From Gari tellinella (taxonomy: Eukaryota; Mollusca; Bivalvia; Cardiida; Psammobiidae), in the NCBI GenBank assembly GCA_922989275.2, contig OV277868.1:14566291-14630290 (forward strand): a stretch of 64,000 bases of DNA. Reading direction: 5' to 3'. The position numbers were made by a program, and so were the translations under genes. The notes beneath the pieces were generated by a model. That model was given only the letters and a program-made list of their open reading frames with translations, had not been told where the DNA came from and searched no databases. Positions 1-11,474 of the stretch are shown in pieces. Each line of letters begins with the position of its first letter. Positions within the stretch are counted from its first letter, which is position 1.

Positions 1-375
1 GCTGAAAAATTGAGATCATGATTTATGTACAGGACAGGGTCATTTTTTTACCCGAGGAGCATTATTAAAATTGAACTATCTTGATAGAGGACCTGTAGAT
101 GATGCTTTATGCCAAATATCTAAGATCAGTGTACTAGGGTTTTAAGATTCCCTTATTTTTTCACTTTGGTTGCCTTGGCAACCAGAGTTCTACATTGTTT
201 TAATTCTTTGAACAAATTTTAAACAGCTTGACCCAAGAACATTCCTGTAAAGTTTGGTTGAAATCTGTCAAGCGGTATAGGAGATGTCATTTGAATCAAA
301 TGTTAACGACAACGCACGACGACGGACACAGGGTCATCCAAATAGCTCACCTTGAGCTTTTGGCTCAGGTGAGCT
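1..375 (+). repeat. 3' end of tandem-core element, type A (enters from left)
   Basis: Matches the last unit and terminus of the type A elements at 23.4-26.0 and 43.0-44.2 kb: a 'gacctgtagatgatgct' core, an X-box-like palindrome GTTGCCTTGGCAAC at 169-182, then GACGAC-rich sequence and the terminal hairpin AGCTCACCTTGAGC/GCTCAGGTGAGCT followed by AAAAA. The 5' part is outside the window. Confidence 0.75.
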
Positions 376-462
376 AAAAACAATGATGTCAGAGTTATGG
401 CCTTTGCCAATGGCACTTCCTCTCATTAGGCTCTTTCCAAATACATTTGTATGCAATTTCAT

Positions 463-963
463 TTTACCCATTATCCCAAAGCCTGTTTCTAGTTTTGAAA
501 ATAAGTGGCCACCTAAAGCAGGTTGAAAGTAAAGCAGAATGCGCCTTAACCCTTTACCCCATGGTCTGTTTCTAGTATTGAAGGTATATGACAACTTAAA
601 GCAGGTTGAAAGTAAAGCAGAATGTGCCTTAAGGTAAATTCTGCTTTAAATTCAGCCTGTTTTAAGCTTTTATCTTTTAGAATTAAGAAAATATTTCTTA
701 GGGTTCATTTTCATGACTGTAAGATGGGAACTATTTTCTTCATTGGATGAATAAATTAAATGTGCTAAAAGGCGCTTCTATGTGGGGAAGGGTTAAGGCA
801 CACCGCTTTACTTTCAAACTGCTTTAAGCTACCATCTACTATAATATAGAAACTTATTTCTTATCTTACATTTTCATGACTGTATCAAGCGGAATTATTT
901 TCTTTAGAGGAGGAATAAATTAAAGACCTAAAAATGCATATTTTTATAGGGTGATTGGGTTAA
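463..963. mobile_element. TTAA-type palindromic MITE (outer copy), split by a second copy
   Basis: Left half 463-545 (TTTACCCATTATCCC...) and right half 797-963 (to GGGTTAA) belong to one MITE. TTAA ends plus CCC TIR starts suggest piggyBac-like mobilisation. Its central palindrome AATGCGCC-TTAA-GGCACA is interrupted exactly at TTAA by the copy at 546-796. Left TTAA is mutated to TTTA. Confidence 0.75.
546..796. mobile_element. TTAA-type palindromic MITE (inner copy)
   Basis: 251 bp including both TTAA borders: starts TTAACCCTTTACCCCATGG and ends GGGGAAGGGTTAA. The centre (AAAGCAGAATGTGCCTTAAG and its partner) is palindromic. Inserted into the central TTAA of the outer MITE with TTAA duplicated. 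Same length as the copy at 60064-60314. Confidence 0.85.
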
Positions 964-2004
964 CAAACATCAGTATTTATGGGGGAATGGGTTTTTAATT
1001 AGATTATCTCCTGGACAAGAAAAAATGACAAGACATACAGATAACTCTGATAAAACCAATATTAAACATATGTATAAATATGGAATAAGACATAATTACA
1101 TAACTGTCAGTGGATCACCTCCAGATCCTGTTTCTCTAAGTATGAAGCAGACTGAACCATTTCTAAACTTTAGCAGACAACATGTCCAGCAGACAGTTCT
1201 GTTGGTGTACAACAGCTGACCTGAGGTCAGTTATGCAATTCTGCCACTAGCTGGAAACTTCACTCTTATAATGCTGAATTGATGTCTGCTATACATATTG
1301 TACGTGAATTTTGCAAAGCAAATCATACCTTACATTTTCTAAATTAAAAAAACTATGTAAGTAAATGGCAAATAGTTTGGAGCCAGATTAGATGCAGCAT
1401 AATGTAGCATCTGACCTGGATCCAAACTGTTTGCAAATATAGGTGATTTAGTATAAGGGTGCTTGAAACCCTGCTTAAACCTCCAGTAAAACAGTATAAC
1501 CTGAATAAAGCGGCAATGAATCCTGCATAAAGCGGCAATGAAAAACTCCCTATGGTGAATCCCTATGGTCAGTTTTAGTTTTGATATTAACAATTTTGAG
1601 AGAGAATCACCAGGAGATACTAAAAAACAAATATCAAAGCTGTGGGCCTAGCAGTTTTTTACAAGAAGATTGTTTAAAGTTTTTCACTTTTTTAAATAAA
1701 TTACAATAAGTAGTCCACTTGAAACTTTCATTTTAACAATTTCTGTAGAGAAGCATCCAAGGAACACGGTGAGCATTTTAGTTTTCCCCTCAGACTCACG
1801 GTTTCAGAGGAGTTAATTTGAACGGACGGACAGACGGACGACGGACGGCGGGCGATCACAACAGCTCACCTTGAGCCTTCGGCTCAGGTGAGCTAAAAAT
1901 GATATTCGGCGGAATGAGTGGTTGAACTAAGGCTATATAGATGGGTGTGCAAAATTGAATTAAATTGAGGTTTTCAAAGAATATATATATCTTGGATTGA
2001 AAAG

Positions 2005-4675
2005 CAAACAAGAGCGTGTCCCAGTTACACGAATGATACAGGGAGGGGAATCCAGACTATCAAACGTAAAAGTTATAGAGCTGAAACTGTAGTGGAGCGC
2101 CATTTTGAGGACTTCAAGGGCCATTACTTCAAAGGGCCTAGCATAAATTGGTGCCGCTGGTTATCCAAATTGGTCTCCATTTTATGTCAACAAACATTTT
2201 CAGAAAGTTTGGTGAAGATCAGATGAAAAGCAATGTGTTTGTGAAACACAAATGCCCCCAGCCAGCGTGAAACACAAATGCCCCCAGCCAGCGTCATGTT
2301 CTGTAATGTAATGCTTATTTTCAAAAGTAGGTCAAAAGTCATGGTCGCATGGTAAATGAAACATTGGCATGGTTGAACAAGTCTTAACACAAGAAACATA
2401 CAATGTACATGTACATACAAAGTATGGAAGCTCTAGGCCTACTGGTTCAAATGTTATAGGCATATAAAGATTTATACAAAAGCCGGTCAAAGGTCAAGGT
2501 CACAAGGGCAAAAGCGTAGGTATGGTTGGAAAGGTCTTGACACAAGAAAGATATAAACAAAATATGAAAGCCGTAGGCCTACTGGGGCAAATGTTATAGC
2601 CATTTAAAGATTTTAACAAAAGTAGGTCAAATGTTAAGGTCACAATGTCAAAAAGTTTTGTATGGTTGGAAAGGTCTCGCCACAGGGAAGACACCTGCCA
2701 AGTATAAAAGGCCCAGGTGCAAAAATGCAAAAGTTATAGCCAAGGTTAAGGTTTTTGGTAAGTTTGATTAAATAGGTCAAAGGTTGAGGTCAAGGTCACA
2801 TGGTCATAGACTTTGGTATAGTTGGAAAGGTCTTAACACAAGAAATATGCATACAAAATATGAAAGCACTAGGCCAACTGGTGCAAATTATATAGCCATT
2901 TAAAGATTTTTACAAAAGTAGGTCAAATGTCAAGGTCAAGGTCACAAGGTCAAAAAGTTTTATGTGGTTGGAAAGGTCTTGCCATGAGGAATACACATGC
3001 CAAGTATAAAAGGCCCAGGTTTAAAAAATGCAAAAGTTATAGCCAAGGTTAAGGTTTTTGGTTAAAGTTTGATTAAATAGGTCACAGGTCAAGGTCAAGG
3101 TCACATGGTCAAAGATGTTGGTATGGTTGGAAAGGTCTTGACAAAAGAAATAATGCATACAAAATATGAAAGCCCTGGGCCTACTGGTGCAAATGTTATA
3201 GCCATTTAAAGATTTTTACAAAAGTAGGTCAAATGTCAAGGTCAAAGTTACAAGGTCAAAAAGTTGTATATGGTTGGAAAGGTCTTGCCATGAGGAATAC
3301 ACATGCCAAGTATAAAAGGCCCAGGTTTAAAAATGCAAAAGTTATAGCCAAAGTTAAGGTTTTTGGTTAAAGTTTGATTAAATAGGTCAAAGGTCAAGGT
3401 CACATGGTCAAAGATGTTGGTATGGTTGGAAAGGTCTTGACAAAAGAAATATACATACAAAATATGAAAGCCCTGGGCCTACTGGTGCAAATGTTATAGC
3501 CATTGAAAGATTTTTACAAAAGTAGGTCAAATGTCAAGGTCACAAGGTCAAAAAGTTTTATATGGTTGGAAAGGTCTTGCCATGAGGAATACACATGCCA
3601 AGTATAAAAGCCCAGGTTTAAAAATGCAAAAGTTATAGCCAAGGTTAAGGTTTTTGGTTAAAGTTTGATTAAATAGGTCAAAGGTCAAGGTCACATGGTC
3701 AAAGATGTTGGTATGGTTGGAAAGGTCTTGACAAAAGAAATATACATACAAAATATGAAAGCCCTGGGCCTACTGGTGCAAATGTTATAGCCATTTAAAG
3801 ATTTTTACAAAAGTAGGTCAAATGTCAAGGTCAAGGTCACAAGGTCAAAAAGTTTTATATGGTTGAAAAGGTCTTGCCATGAGGAATACACATGCCAAGT
3901 ATAAAAGGCCCAGGTTTAAAAATGCAAAAGTTATAGCCAAGGTTAAGGTTTTTGGTTAAAGTTTGATTAAATAGGTCAAAGGTCAAGGTCAAGGTCACAT
4001 GGTCAAAGATGTTGGTATGGTTGGAAAGGTCTTGACAAAAGAAATATACCTACAAAATATGAAAGCCCTGGGCCTACTGGTGCAAATGTTATAGCCATTT
4101 AAAGATTTTTACAAAAGTAGGTCAAATGTCAAGGTCAAGGTCACAAGGTCAAAAATGTTTGTATGGATTGAAAGGTCTTGATACAGGGAAGACACATGCC
4201 AAGTATAAAAGGTCAAGGTTAAGGTTTTTGGCACAGACGTTCTCACAGTTGGACATTTGTTGGGTACTTTTTTTGTTTAAAAGTACCCAAAAGTACACAA
4301 AAATACCCAACAATAACAATAGGGCAATCACGGAATGAATGGAATCTATTGTTCTCCCTACCCAACAAAGGACCTTTCGTGCGCTCAGACAGACGGACGG
4401 ACAGACAGACGGACAGACGGACGGACGGACGTGCCACCGAATTGGGTTAGAGGGCCTTTTCTTTTGTTATTTTCTTTTGTTCGAATAACGGGCCACGGCC
4501 CCTTAGTGTATTGTTACGGAATGAACTCTATTGTATTCTTTTGTTATGTTTACCGTTTACCGTTATCTGGCCCTCTAACCCACTTTAGTGGCGCGGACAG
4601 ACGGACGGACGGACAAACCAACAGACATGACAAAAACTATATGCCCCCGAATCGTAGATTCTGGGGGCATAAAAA
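2005..4675 (+). repeat. tandem-core element, type I copy 1 (complete)
   Basis: Starts CAAGAGCGTGTCCCAGTTAC and ends in a hairpin (4641-4670, ATGCCCCCGAATC/GATTCTGGGGGCAT) followed by AAAAA. The core has about five ~300-bp units (about 2510-4130), each made of two related halves and rich in AGGTCA half-sites (for example TCAAGGTCAAGGTCACAAGG). An ACGG microsatellite precedes the terminus. No protein is encoded; the ORFs across it are repeat noise. Confidence 0.8.
4432..4594. mobile_element. short TIR MITE (GGGTTAGAGGGCC) in ACGG microsatellite
   Basis: TIRs GCCACCGAATTGGGTTAGAG and its imperfect complement (CTCTAACCCACTTTAGTGGC) bound about 163 bp. It sits inside the ACGG microsatellite of the type I element. 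A second copy is at 32251-32406 in the same kind of microsatellite. Confidence 0.7.
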
Positions 4676-5205
4676 TACAAGTATTCAATTGAAACAGTAA
4701 CTTTTATTTAAAATACAAAACTATCATGTACAGAAATGCAAAACAAAACAATCATTTAACTCATATCCTAGCTACTGGTAGGAGATCCTCACATTAATCT
4801 ATTGTTCCATTCATAGAGTTTCTTGAAACAAACTATAGCATACACAAATGTACAGATACAACAATCTACTGTACTTCACTCTTGTAAATAATGATGAAAC
4901 AACACAATTGTGTTTAACTCACTTGAGGCTATTCATATATAAAATATTGCTTTTAATGTATGGCAAATGTGTACAAATAGTTAACAATTAAAACAAATTG
5001 GTTGTAAACAATTACGAAACACCTAGCTTCCTCTGTGTATCTATAAATAGATTTCAGATCATATCTTAAAATAGAAGCATAATTTTGGAAACTTCTGTGG
5101 CCTAATTCATCAGACCAGTGTAGTAAACAGCCAGCCTGTATCTCTAAATTTTACACCCACAGTCCACATCATGTAAAACTGTAATGGGACATAAACCAGC
5201 CTACA
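4676..5205. other. non-repetitive stretch, possible minus-strand 3' UTR
   Basis: About 530 bp of AT-rich sequence with no match to other parts of the window and no coding signal. TTTATT at 4703-4708 is an AATAAA on the minus strand close to its left end, so this could be the 3' UTR of a minus-strand transcript. No coding exon could be attached. Confidence 0.2.
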
Positions 5206-5392
5206 GGGCTCCAGATAAGAGTGAGTAAACTAAACAAATCACATTTTTTCACCTCTTTTAGCACCAAACCCTATGGTATTACCACTCATTTTGATTGTCT
5301 TGAAGAGACAATTCATATGTATAGTGACACCACAGGGTTTAATGCACAAATAAAGATTTTAAGTTTTGAAACAATTCCCTTATCTGGAGCCC
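5206..5392. mobile_element. MITE with GGGCTCCAGATAAG TIRs
   Basis: GGGCTCCAGATAAG at 5206 and its complement CTTATCTGGAGCCC at 5379-5392 bound 187 bp. Related copies or halves: 6678-6773, 28997-29162, 54073-54240 and a fragment at 10868. The plus-strand ORF 5221-5562 is an artefact of this MITE. Confidence 0.7.
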
Positions 5393-6006
5393 TGGCTACT
5401 ATCCAATCAGACTATTCAGTTTCAACAGGTGCTCTTAATTCTAAATTTCTGATCAAATATTATTGGTTGAAATGTGTGGCCAAATATAAAGTGTGTCTAA
5501 ATAGAAAACAGTCAGCTCCGCCGAAAAAATATTGTTGGCAGAGTTATGACCCTTATCCATGACGTGTGACTTCTTCTTATCAAGCTACATGTATTTCCAT
5601 ATGATTATTTATTGCACATTCTGCTTTACTTTCAACCTGCTTTGAGTTATCATCTACTAAGATATAGATACTATTTCTTATATCTTACATTTTTATGACT
5701 GTATAGAGTGGAATTATTTTCTTTAGAGGAGGAATAAATTAAAGGCGTAAAAAGGCATATGTATGGGGTAATGGGTTAACATCAGTAGAACTGGAGTTAT
5801 CTCAAAAAACAAGAAAATATGACACTGGGAAATAACTCCAAAATGACATTGACCTTTGTAGGACATGACCCAAGTTATAAAGTTTCTAACTTTAACAAAG
5901 TTATGGCTAAGATTAAAGTTGTGGACTGACAGTCAAACAAATGGACAAACAGACAAATAAAGCAGACAGACAAAAACAATATGCCCCCAATGCAGGGGCA
6001 TAAAAA
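5393..6006 (+). repeat. type F-derived fragment with MITE half and ATGCCCCC hairpin end
   Basis: Closely matches 58630-59108, including the same junction with the right half of a TTAA MITE (5615-5780) and the same ACAGACAA microsatellite ending in hairpin ATGCCCCCAATGCAGGGGCAT plus AAAAA (5981-6006). The two copies must derive from an ancestor that had already captured the MITE half. Confidence 0.65.
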
Positions 6007-6673
6007 TGTAGCAGACAACACCATATGCTGCTGTTACAGTGAACCTCAGCTGACCTGAGTTCAGTTATGTAACTCTGCCAGTAGGAAATGTGGCTAGGGT
6101 CTAACTCTTATAATGCTGAATTGCTGTCTGCTATACATATATTGAATGTGAATTTTGACCTAGATATTCAACAGACCAAAACCATTTGAACAAAATAGGT
6201 AAAGGACATTTAGAAGTGTCACCATGCCAAATATCAAAGCTCTGGCCATATTATTTTTCAGTGGAGAAGACGTTAGAAATTTTCACTATATAACTCTATG
6301 TAAAACTGTGACCCCCGGGGCGGGCCAATTTTGACCCCAAGGGCATAATTTGAACAAACTTGATAGAGGAACTGTAGATAATGCTATGTGCCAAATATCT
6401 AAGCTCTGGCCCTTGTAGTTTCAGACAAGAAGATTTTTTAAGATTTCCTTATTTTTTCACTTTGGTTGCCATGGCAACCAGATTTCTACATAGTTTTTAA
6501 TTCTTTGAACAAATTTGAAAGAGCTTGACCCAAGGAACATTCCTGTAAAGTTTGGTTGAAATAAGTCAAGCGGTATAGGAGAAGATGTCATTTGAATCAA
6601 TTAACGATGACGGACGACGAAGGATACAGGGCCATCCCAATAGCTCACCTTGAGCCTTTGGCTCAGGTGAGCT
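6007..6673 (+). repeat. fragment related to 1213-1290, then type A 3' end
   Basis: 6007-6140 resembles the 'gacctgagttcagttatg' block of the type F copies. From about 6140 it is type A core with a perfect X-box palindrome GTTGCCATGGCAAC at 6465-6478 and the AGCTCACC terminal hairpin ending AGCT at 6673. It is a chimera of two element families. Confidence 0.65.
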
Positions 6674-6677
6674 AAAA

Positions 6678-6773
6678 ATAAAATCTTTATTTCTGTATTA
6701 AACCCTATGGTTTGATTAATTCCTCTCGGAATGAGTGAGAAAATGTTGGATTTGTTCTTATCTGGAGGCCTTC
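6678..6773. mobile_element. partial MITE (CCAGATAAG family)
   Basis: 'aaaatctttatttctgtattaaaccctatgg' through 'TTCTTATCTGGAGG' matches one side of the CCAGATAAG MITE; the other TIR is missing. Confidence 0.5.
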
Positions 6774-6867
6774 AAGAGATCTATGTGAGTTTTCAAAGAT
6801 TCAAATCACCATTTGTCCCCGATATCAGGATTTTGCTGGAGAACTGGTCCTGGTCAGATGCTGTTTT

Positions 6868-7094
6868 TTAACCCATTACTTCATAAATATGCTTTTTTAT
6901 GCCTATGAATTATTCCATTACTGACAAAAAATAGTGCAATCTACACACAGTCATGAGTATGCACCATAAGAAATATTTTCTATATCCTAGGAGATGGTAA
7001 CTTAAAGCAGGCTGGAAGTAAAGCAAGAATGCCCCTTAAGGCAAGTAGTCACATATCTTCAAAACTAGAAACAGGCTATGGTGTAATGGGTTAA
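6868..7094. mobile_element. TTAA-type palindromic MITE, inverted orientation
   Basis: TTAACCCATTACTTCATAAA at the left and GGTGTAATGGGTTAA at the right; 227 bp including TTAA borders, with the AAAGCAGGCTGGAAGTAAAG core near the right end, so it reads opposite to the copies at 546 and 60064. Confidence 0.75.
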
Positions 7095-7277
7095 GCAAAA
7101 CACCTTTATGAAGAAAGGATTAAGAAGAATACGCAAGCATTACAACTTGCACTTCAATCACTTTCTAAAACAGTCTGTGTGAAATATGACCAATGGCTAT
7201 ATCAAATCAGTACATGTTCTTCATTGATTGGTTGATATATTTTCTATAACAATCATGATAATCTTAGTATTAACTAA

Positions 7278-7512
7278 ATAACCCTTTACCCCATATTCTG
7301 TTTCTAGTATTGAAGACAGGTGAGCCTTTAAAGCAGGTTGAAAGTTAAGCAAAATGCACCTTAAGGTGCATTCTGCTTTACTTTCAGTCTGCTTTAAGCT
7401 ACCATCTGCTAGGATTTAGAAAAATATTTTTATGATACTTATTTATAAATTATAAAATAGTTTCTTCAGTGGCTGAATAAATTAAAGGCGTATTTATGGG
7501 GTAATGGGTTAA
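7278..7512. mobile_element. TTAA-type palindromic MITE
   Basis: Left end ATAACCCTTTACCCCATATT, central palindrome AATGCACCTTAAGGTGCATT, right end TATGGGGTAATGGGTTAA (TTAA at 7509-7512). It lies about 65 bp beyond the donor of the 7579-7860 exon, inside the gene's next intron. Confidence 0.75.
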
Positions 7513-7578
7513 AGTAAACAATATCAGAAGTTTAGAATCTTTGTTCCAAACTACTAATTCATTGCTAAGTTATGTTAC

Positions 7579-7860
7579 CGATGCCTTGTGCGGTGCCGTC
7601 TTGGTGAAGATTTCCGTGAACTTTTCAATGTCTGCTCTCATCTTGTCTACAATCTGTGTGAGCAGAACACCACTCTTCTGTAGTATCTCCTTGTTAGAGA
7701 GGTCTATGAGTCTGTGCAGGGTATCCATGGCCTGTTTGCCCACCTCATCACTCTCATGTCGTGTAGAGATCATCATGTTGATCGTGTCGTAGGCAAGGAG
7801 ATGGGGGAGCTCACCCAGGTACAGTCTCACATGCTCTATGTTGTTAAGTGTAATGCACAG
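7579..7860 (-). CDS. UNC13-like gene exon, 'LCITLNNIEHVR' MUN exon
   Basis: The longest exon: 282 nt, 94 codons, phase 0/0, acceptor ATTTGCAG and donor GTAACA. It begins LCITLNNIEHVRLYLGELP, the hallmark 'LCV.LNN.E..R..L..LP' motif of UNC13/BAIAP3 MUN domains, and ends TKTAPHKAS. The MUN domain bridges syntaxin and synaptobrevin during vesicle priming; the closest subfamily by eye is UNC13D/BAIAP3 rather than neuronal Munc13-1. The open frame extends upstream to 7995 only as translated intron. Downstream exons (rest of MHD2 and C2B) were not found in 1-7570 and should lie beyond the left edge. Confidence 0.88.
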
Positions 7861-7996
7861 CTGCAAATAGTACCGTAAATCCATATTGTTTAACCCTTTC
7901 AACCCTAAATATCTCTTGTGGGTTACATAATTTATAATACTTCTAGAACAGGCATTTTGAACAAGTCTACTTTTGCATTTTTGGTATGACAACAAA

Positions 7997-9404
7997 CAAG
8001 GGCCACTATGGCCCTAAATCGCTCACCTGGTACACCATGGCAAAATTGACTTATAGTGACCTAGATTATGACTGGACATGACCCACAATCAACCTCTAGA
8101 GTGTAAACAAGATTTTGTGACCTAGTTTTTGAACTGACACAAACCTCAAGAGTGTTATCAAGGTTGTTCTATGACTTGACCTAGTGACCTAGTTTTTCAC
8201 CGGGCATGATCCATATTCCAACTTGACCTAGATATCAATAAGACAAACATTCTGACCATGATTCACAAAGATCCAATGAGATTTATAGCCTCTAGAGTGT
8301 TAACAAGGTTTTTCTATGATTTGACCTAGTGACCTAGTATTTGACTGCATATATTTATTCAAACTTGACCTAGATATCAATGAGACAAATATTCTGACCA
8401 AGTTTCATCAAGATCCAATGAGATTTGTAGCCTCTAGAGTGTTAACAAGGTATTTCTATGATTTGACCTTGTGACCTAGTTTTTAACTGGACATGACCCA
8501 TATTCAAACTTGACCTAGATATCAATAAGACAAATATTCTGACCATGTTTCATCAAGATCCAATGAGATTTATAGCCTCTAGTGTGTTAACAAGGTTTTT
8601 CTATGATTTGACCTAGTGACCTAGTATTTGACCGCATATAATTATTCAAACTTGACCTAGATATCAATGAGACAAATATTCTGACCAAGTTTCATCAAGA
8701 TCCAATGATATTTGTAGCCTCTAGAGTGTTAACAAGGTTTTTCTATGATTTGACCTTGTGACCTAGTTTTTAACTGGACATGACCCATATTCAAACTTGA
8801 CCTAGATATCAATAAGACAAATATTCTGACCATGTTTCACCAAGATCCAATGAGATTTGTAGCCTCAAGAGTGTTAACAAGGTTTTTCTATGATTTGACC
8901 TAGTGACCTAGTTTTTGACCGGACATGACCCATATTCAAACTTGACCTAGATATAAATGAGACGAACATTCTGACCAAGTAAGTTTCATCAAGATCCAAT
9001 GAGATTTGTAGCCTCTAGAGTGTTAACAAGGTTTTTCTATGATTTGACCTAGTGACCTAGTTTTGACCGGACATGACCCACATTCGAACTTGGCCTAGAT
9101 TTCATTAAGACAATCATATTGATGAAGTTTCATGAAGATCCAATGAAATTTGTAGCCTCTAGAGTGTTAACAAGGTTTTTCGATAATTTGACCTAGTGAC
9201 CTAGTTTTTGACCGGACATGACCCACATTCGAACTTGACCTAGATTTTATTGAGGCAAACATTGTGACCAAGTTTCATGAAGATCCAATGAGATTTGAAC
9301 CTGGTAGAGTGTTAACGAACAATTGAGGACGGACGGACAGACGACGGACGACGGACATCCAGCGATCCTAAAAGCTCACCTTGGCACTGCGTGCCAGGTG
9401 AGCT
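7997..9404 (+). repeat. tandem-core element, type B (complete)
   Basis: 5' hairpin GGGCC-ACTAT-GGCCC then AAATCGCTCACCTGG. The core has about eight units of roughly 148 bp, each containing TTGACCTAGTGACCTAG (two TGACCT half-sites two bases apart). GACGG-rich microsatellite, then a 3' hairpin AGCTCACCTTGGCAC/GTGCCAGGTGAGCT and AAAAA. Confidence 0.8.
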
Positions 9405-10125
9405 AAAAAGCTATATAGGTATAATAAATTGAAAACTACTTGATAATAAGGCAAGTTCTTTCAAAGATCATTTTGATGGCCTAGGTATATTTAACAGTTA
9501 TACATATCTGCGGTCGCAATACGCCGTGCTAAAGTGTCTTAACCTAAATAGGTTGGGTAACTCGGCGTCTCGAACGCACAAAAGCTTTTAGTCAATTTGA
9601 ACCATTTACAATTTAAACGATTTATTGCTGCCTAAATGTGCTACATATTTTATTAGGTATAAATCTGTTTTTATACACTTTTTTATTTTAGACGCTCCGA
9701 CTGCGACACGCTTGCCCAGCTTTCAGAAAGACTTGTGGACATGTCGGCGTTCAGTAACCAAGGCGAATTTGTACACATGAATGTTTTTTTTCTCTCACAG
9801 GAAGTACCAGTACTTTAGGTTTGTATCCACCGAACCATGCATAAGTTCTGTACGGATGGGGCAGACGAAGAGGAAGCCTACTTCAATATCTTTTAGAAGG
9901 GATCCAGCCTACCGCTTCCCTGCCATGTAGTGCGACCAGCTGTAATGGATCCGCCGGCACTGAGCCAGGCGCGACAGGCGTACTTATACAGGATGTTAGA
10001 CCAGTCTTTCAAGACGACACGTGTCCAGACTTATAAAAACAATTTTTTTGTTTAACGATGTTTACTGTATGATGTTATAATCAATGTCTCATGTCCGTTG
10101 TACATTATCGTTTCTAATTAATACA

Positions 10126-10284
10126 TACCGATCGCGTACCGAGTCCGGGAAGTGCGAGTAGATCTGGAAGCGTTATGTAGACCCCGTTTTATATGATTTT
10201 GCACTATCGTAAAAATCAAATGGGTCTACACGGCATTTCCAGGACTTCACATACTTTTCTGGACTCAGCTTGTGATCGGTATAG
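10126..10284. repeat. long imperfect inverted repeat
   Basis: ATACCGATCGCGTACCGAGTCC near 10126 pairs with GGACTCAGCTTGTGATCGGTAT near 10262. Inside, GGAAGCGTTATGTAGACCCC pairs with TGGGTCTACACGGCATTTCC. It may be a foldback element or its remnant within the 7.9-10.9 kb element. Confidence 0.5.
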
Positions 10285-10351
10285 ACAAATAAATCAATAG
10301 TCGTTTACTATTTAGTTATTATTTTTCGTAAAATTAGTTATGCTATATGAT

Positions 10352-10498
10352 GACTATAGACTAATTAATGTTGAGATCTTTAGAACAGTGATATTGACCG
10401 AGGATGAATAGGCCTTCTCGAACTTAGCCCTCGACCAATTTGACATTTCACAGGTCATCAAAACTATATACCGACCGCAACATTAGTCTATAAGTGAA
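10352..10498. repeat. short TIR/foldback segment
   Basis: ACTATAGACTAATTAATGTTG at the left and CAACATTAGTCTATAAG at the right are inverted copies about 105 bp apart; probably a small MITE. No coding content. Confidence 0.4.
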
Positions 10499-10865
10499 AA
10501 GTATATCAAATACACAGGTCCAAGTCGTCCCCATGAAGTTTAAATCGATGTCCCGGAGCGAAAATTTTGTAAACGTTAGTTCTCTATGACGTCTATGAGT
10601 GTGTGACAAAGTTGACGTTGAATTGACGTCATGTTATCAGAATGTTACCTCATACCGCATTTTTAAAAACTTCATATCATTAGAAGTACATAGCGCATCG
10701 TGATAAAAATAACATGGTTGGAAAGAGAATTAAATGATGTAAAAGAAAATGCAAAAAAGCCAAAATCGATTTTTTTGTCATTAAGGCAGGTTTTGTCGTG
10801 ACACGGCCCATATGTAATCAGTAATCTCTACAGATGGCTGTAGGGTTGAAAGGGTTCAAATTTAT

Positions 10866-11345
10866 TCAGGGCTCCAGATAAAGGGAGTATTTCATAAACT
10901 AAAAACTTTATTTAAGAAATGAACTGATAGTTTTCGGCATTCAAGCGAAATAAACGACAGAAAATTATTGGCAAATCGGCTAGCGCGATTCATGGTAAAT
11001 TTGCCAATAATTTTCTGTCATTTATTTTGCTTGAACGCCGAAAAAAATCAGCAATGACCGCATTTTACCCTGTGTACATTCGAAAGCAAAAGAAACAAGT
11101 TCCATAAAGTCATTTGGAAATGACATTATTTTTAAAGCAGGATAAATATATCGATTTTTTGTCATAAAGAAATGCAGACAGCTGCTGTTAATAAGGTATA
11201 TCAATTTTCTTGCAATTTATCTCATTAATAAAGAAGAATTTTAGTCGGTAATAATGGTTTCTGCTAATAGGAAAGCATACATTGGATAAGAACAAATTTT
11301 GAAAAATCCACCAAATGTTTGCTGTCCCCGTTTCAAAGATTAATT
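10866..11345. mobile_element. palindrome-ended element, copy 1
   Basis: 10917-11049 is an imperfect inverted repeat (AATGAACTGATAGTTTTCGG arm, GCGATT/GCTAGC centre). The following sequence to about 11345 is homologous, in inverted orientation, to 41650-42150, whose neighbour (42155-42306) carries the better-preserved palindrome. Non-coding, probably non-autonomous. Confidence 0.55.
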
Positions 11346-11474
11346 CGCGAATGAACCAGAAATGGGTGTCAAAGTCACCTGATGCTCGCCTGTTTAAAGT
11401 TTAAGTCTAAAAAAACATCTTGTATCGAAAGCAAATCAATTTTCAGTTTAGAAAGATTATTAAATTAATGTTGA

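Larger units (their letters stand above)
376..1894 (+). repeat. tandem-core element, type F copy 1 (5' truncated) with nested MITEs
   Basis: Paralogous to the type F element at 19031-20862: the same 'gatgtcagagttatggcc' core, the same MITE at the same place, a shared block at 1023-1210 (versus 19978-20160), a GGATCC hairpin near 1375-1436, and a 3' terminus with an ACGG microsatellite and AGCTCACC hairpin at 1863-1894. Its own 5' hairpin is missing; it is fused directly to the tail of the preceding type A element. Confidence 0.65.
7890..10858. mobile_element. ~3-kb TIR element (AACCCTTTCAACCCTA), host to a type B element
   Basis: TTAACCCTTTCAACCCTA at 7890 and TAGGGTTGAAAGGGTT at 10841 form TIRs; flanks TTAA (left) and TTCA (right) suggest a TTAA target. 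Without the type B insertion (7997-9404) the interior is about 1.55 kb and has no recognisable transposase. The left TIR ends about 30 bp from the acceptor of the 7579-7860 exon. Confidence 0.5.

Noticed and set aside
4703..4708. Polyadenylation site of the UNC13-like gene
   Set aside because: An AATAAA exists on the minus strand, but C-terminal exons (rest of MHD2, C2B) are not found between it and 7579, so it cannot be assigned to that gene.
5221..5562. 113-codon plus-strand ORF
   Set aside because: It covers the CCAGATAAG MITE and type F-derived repeat; no domain or splice signal.
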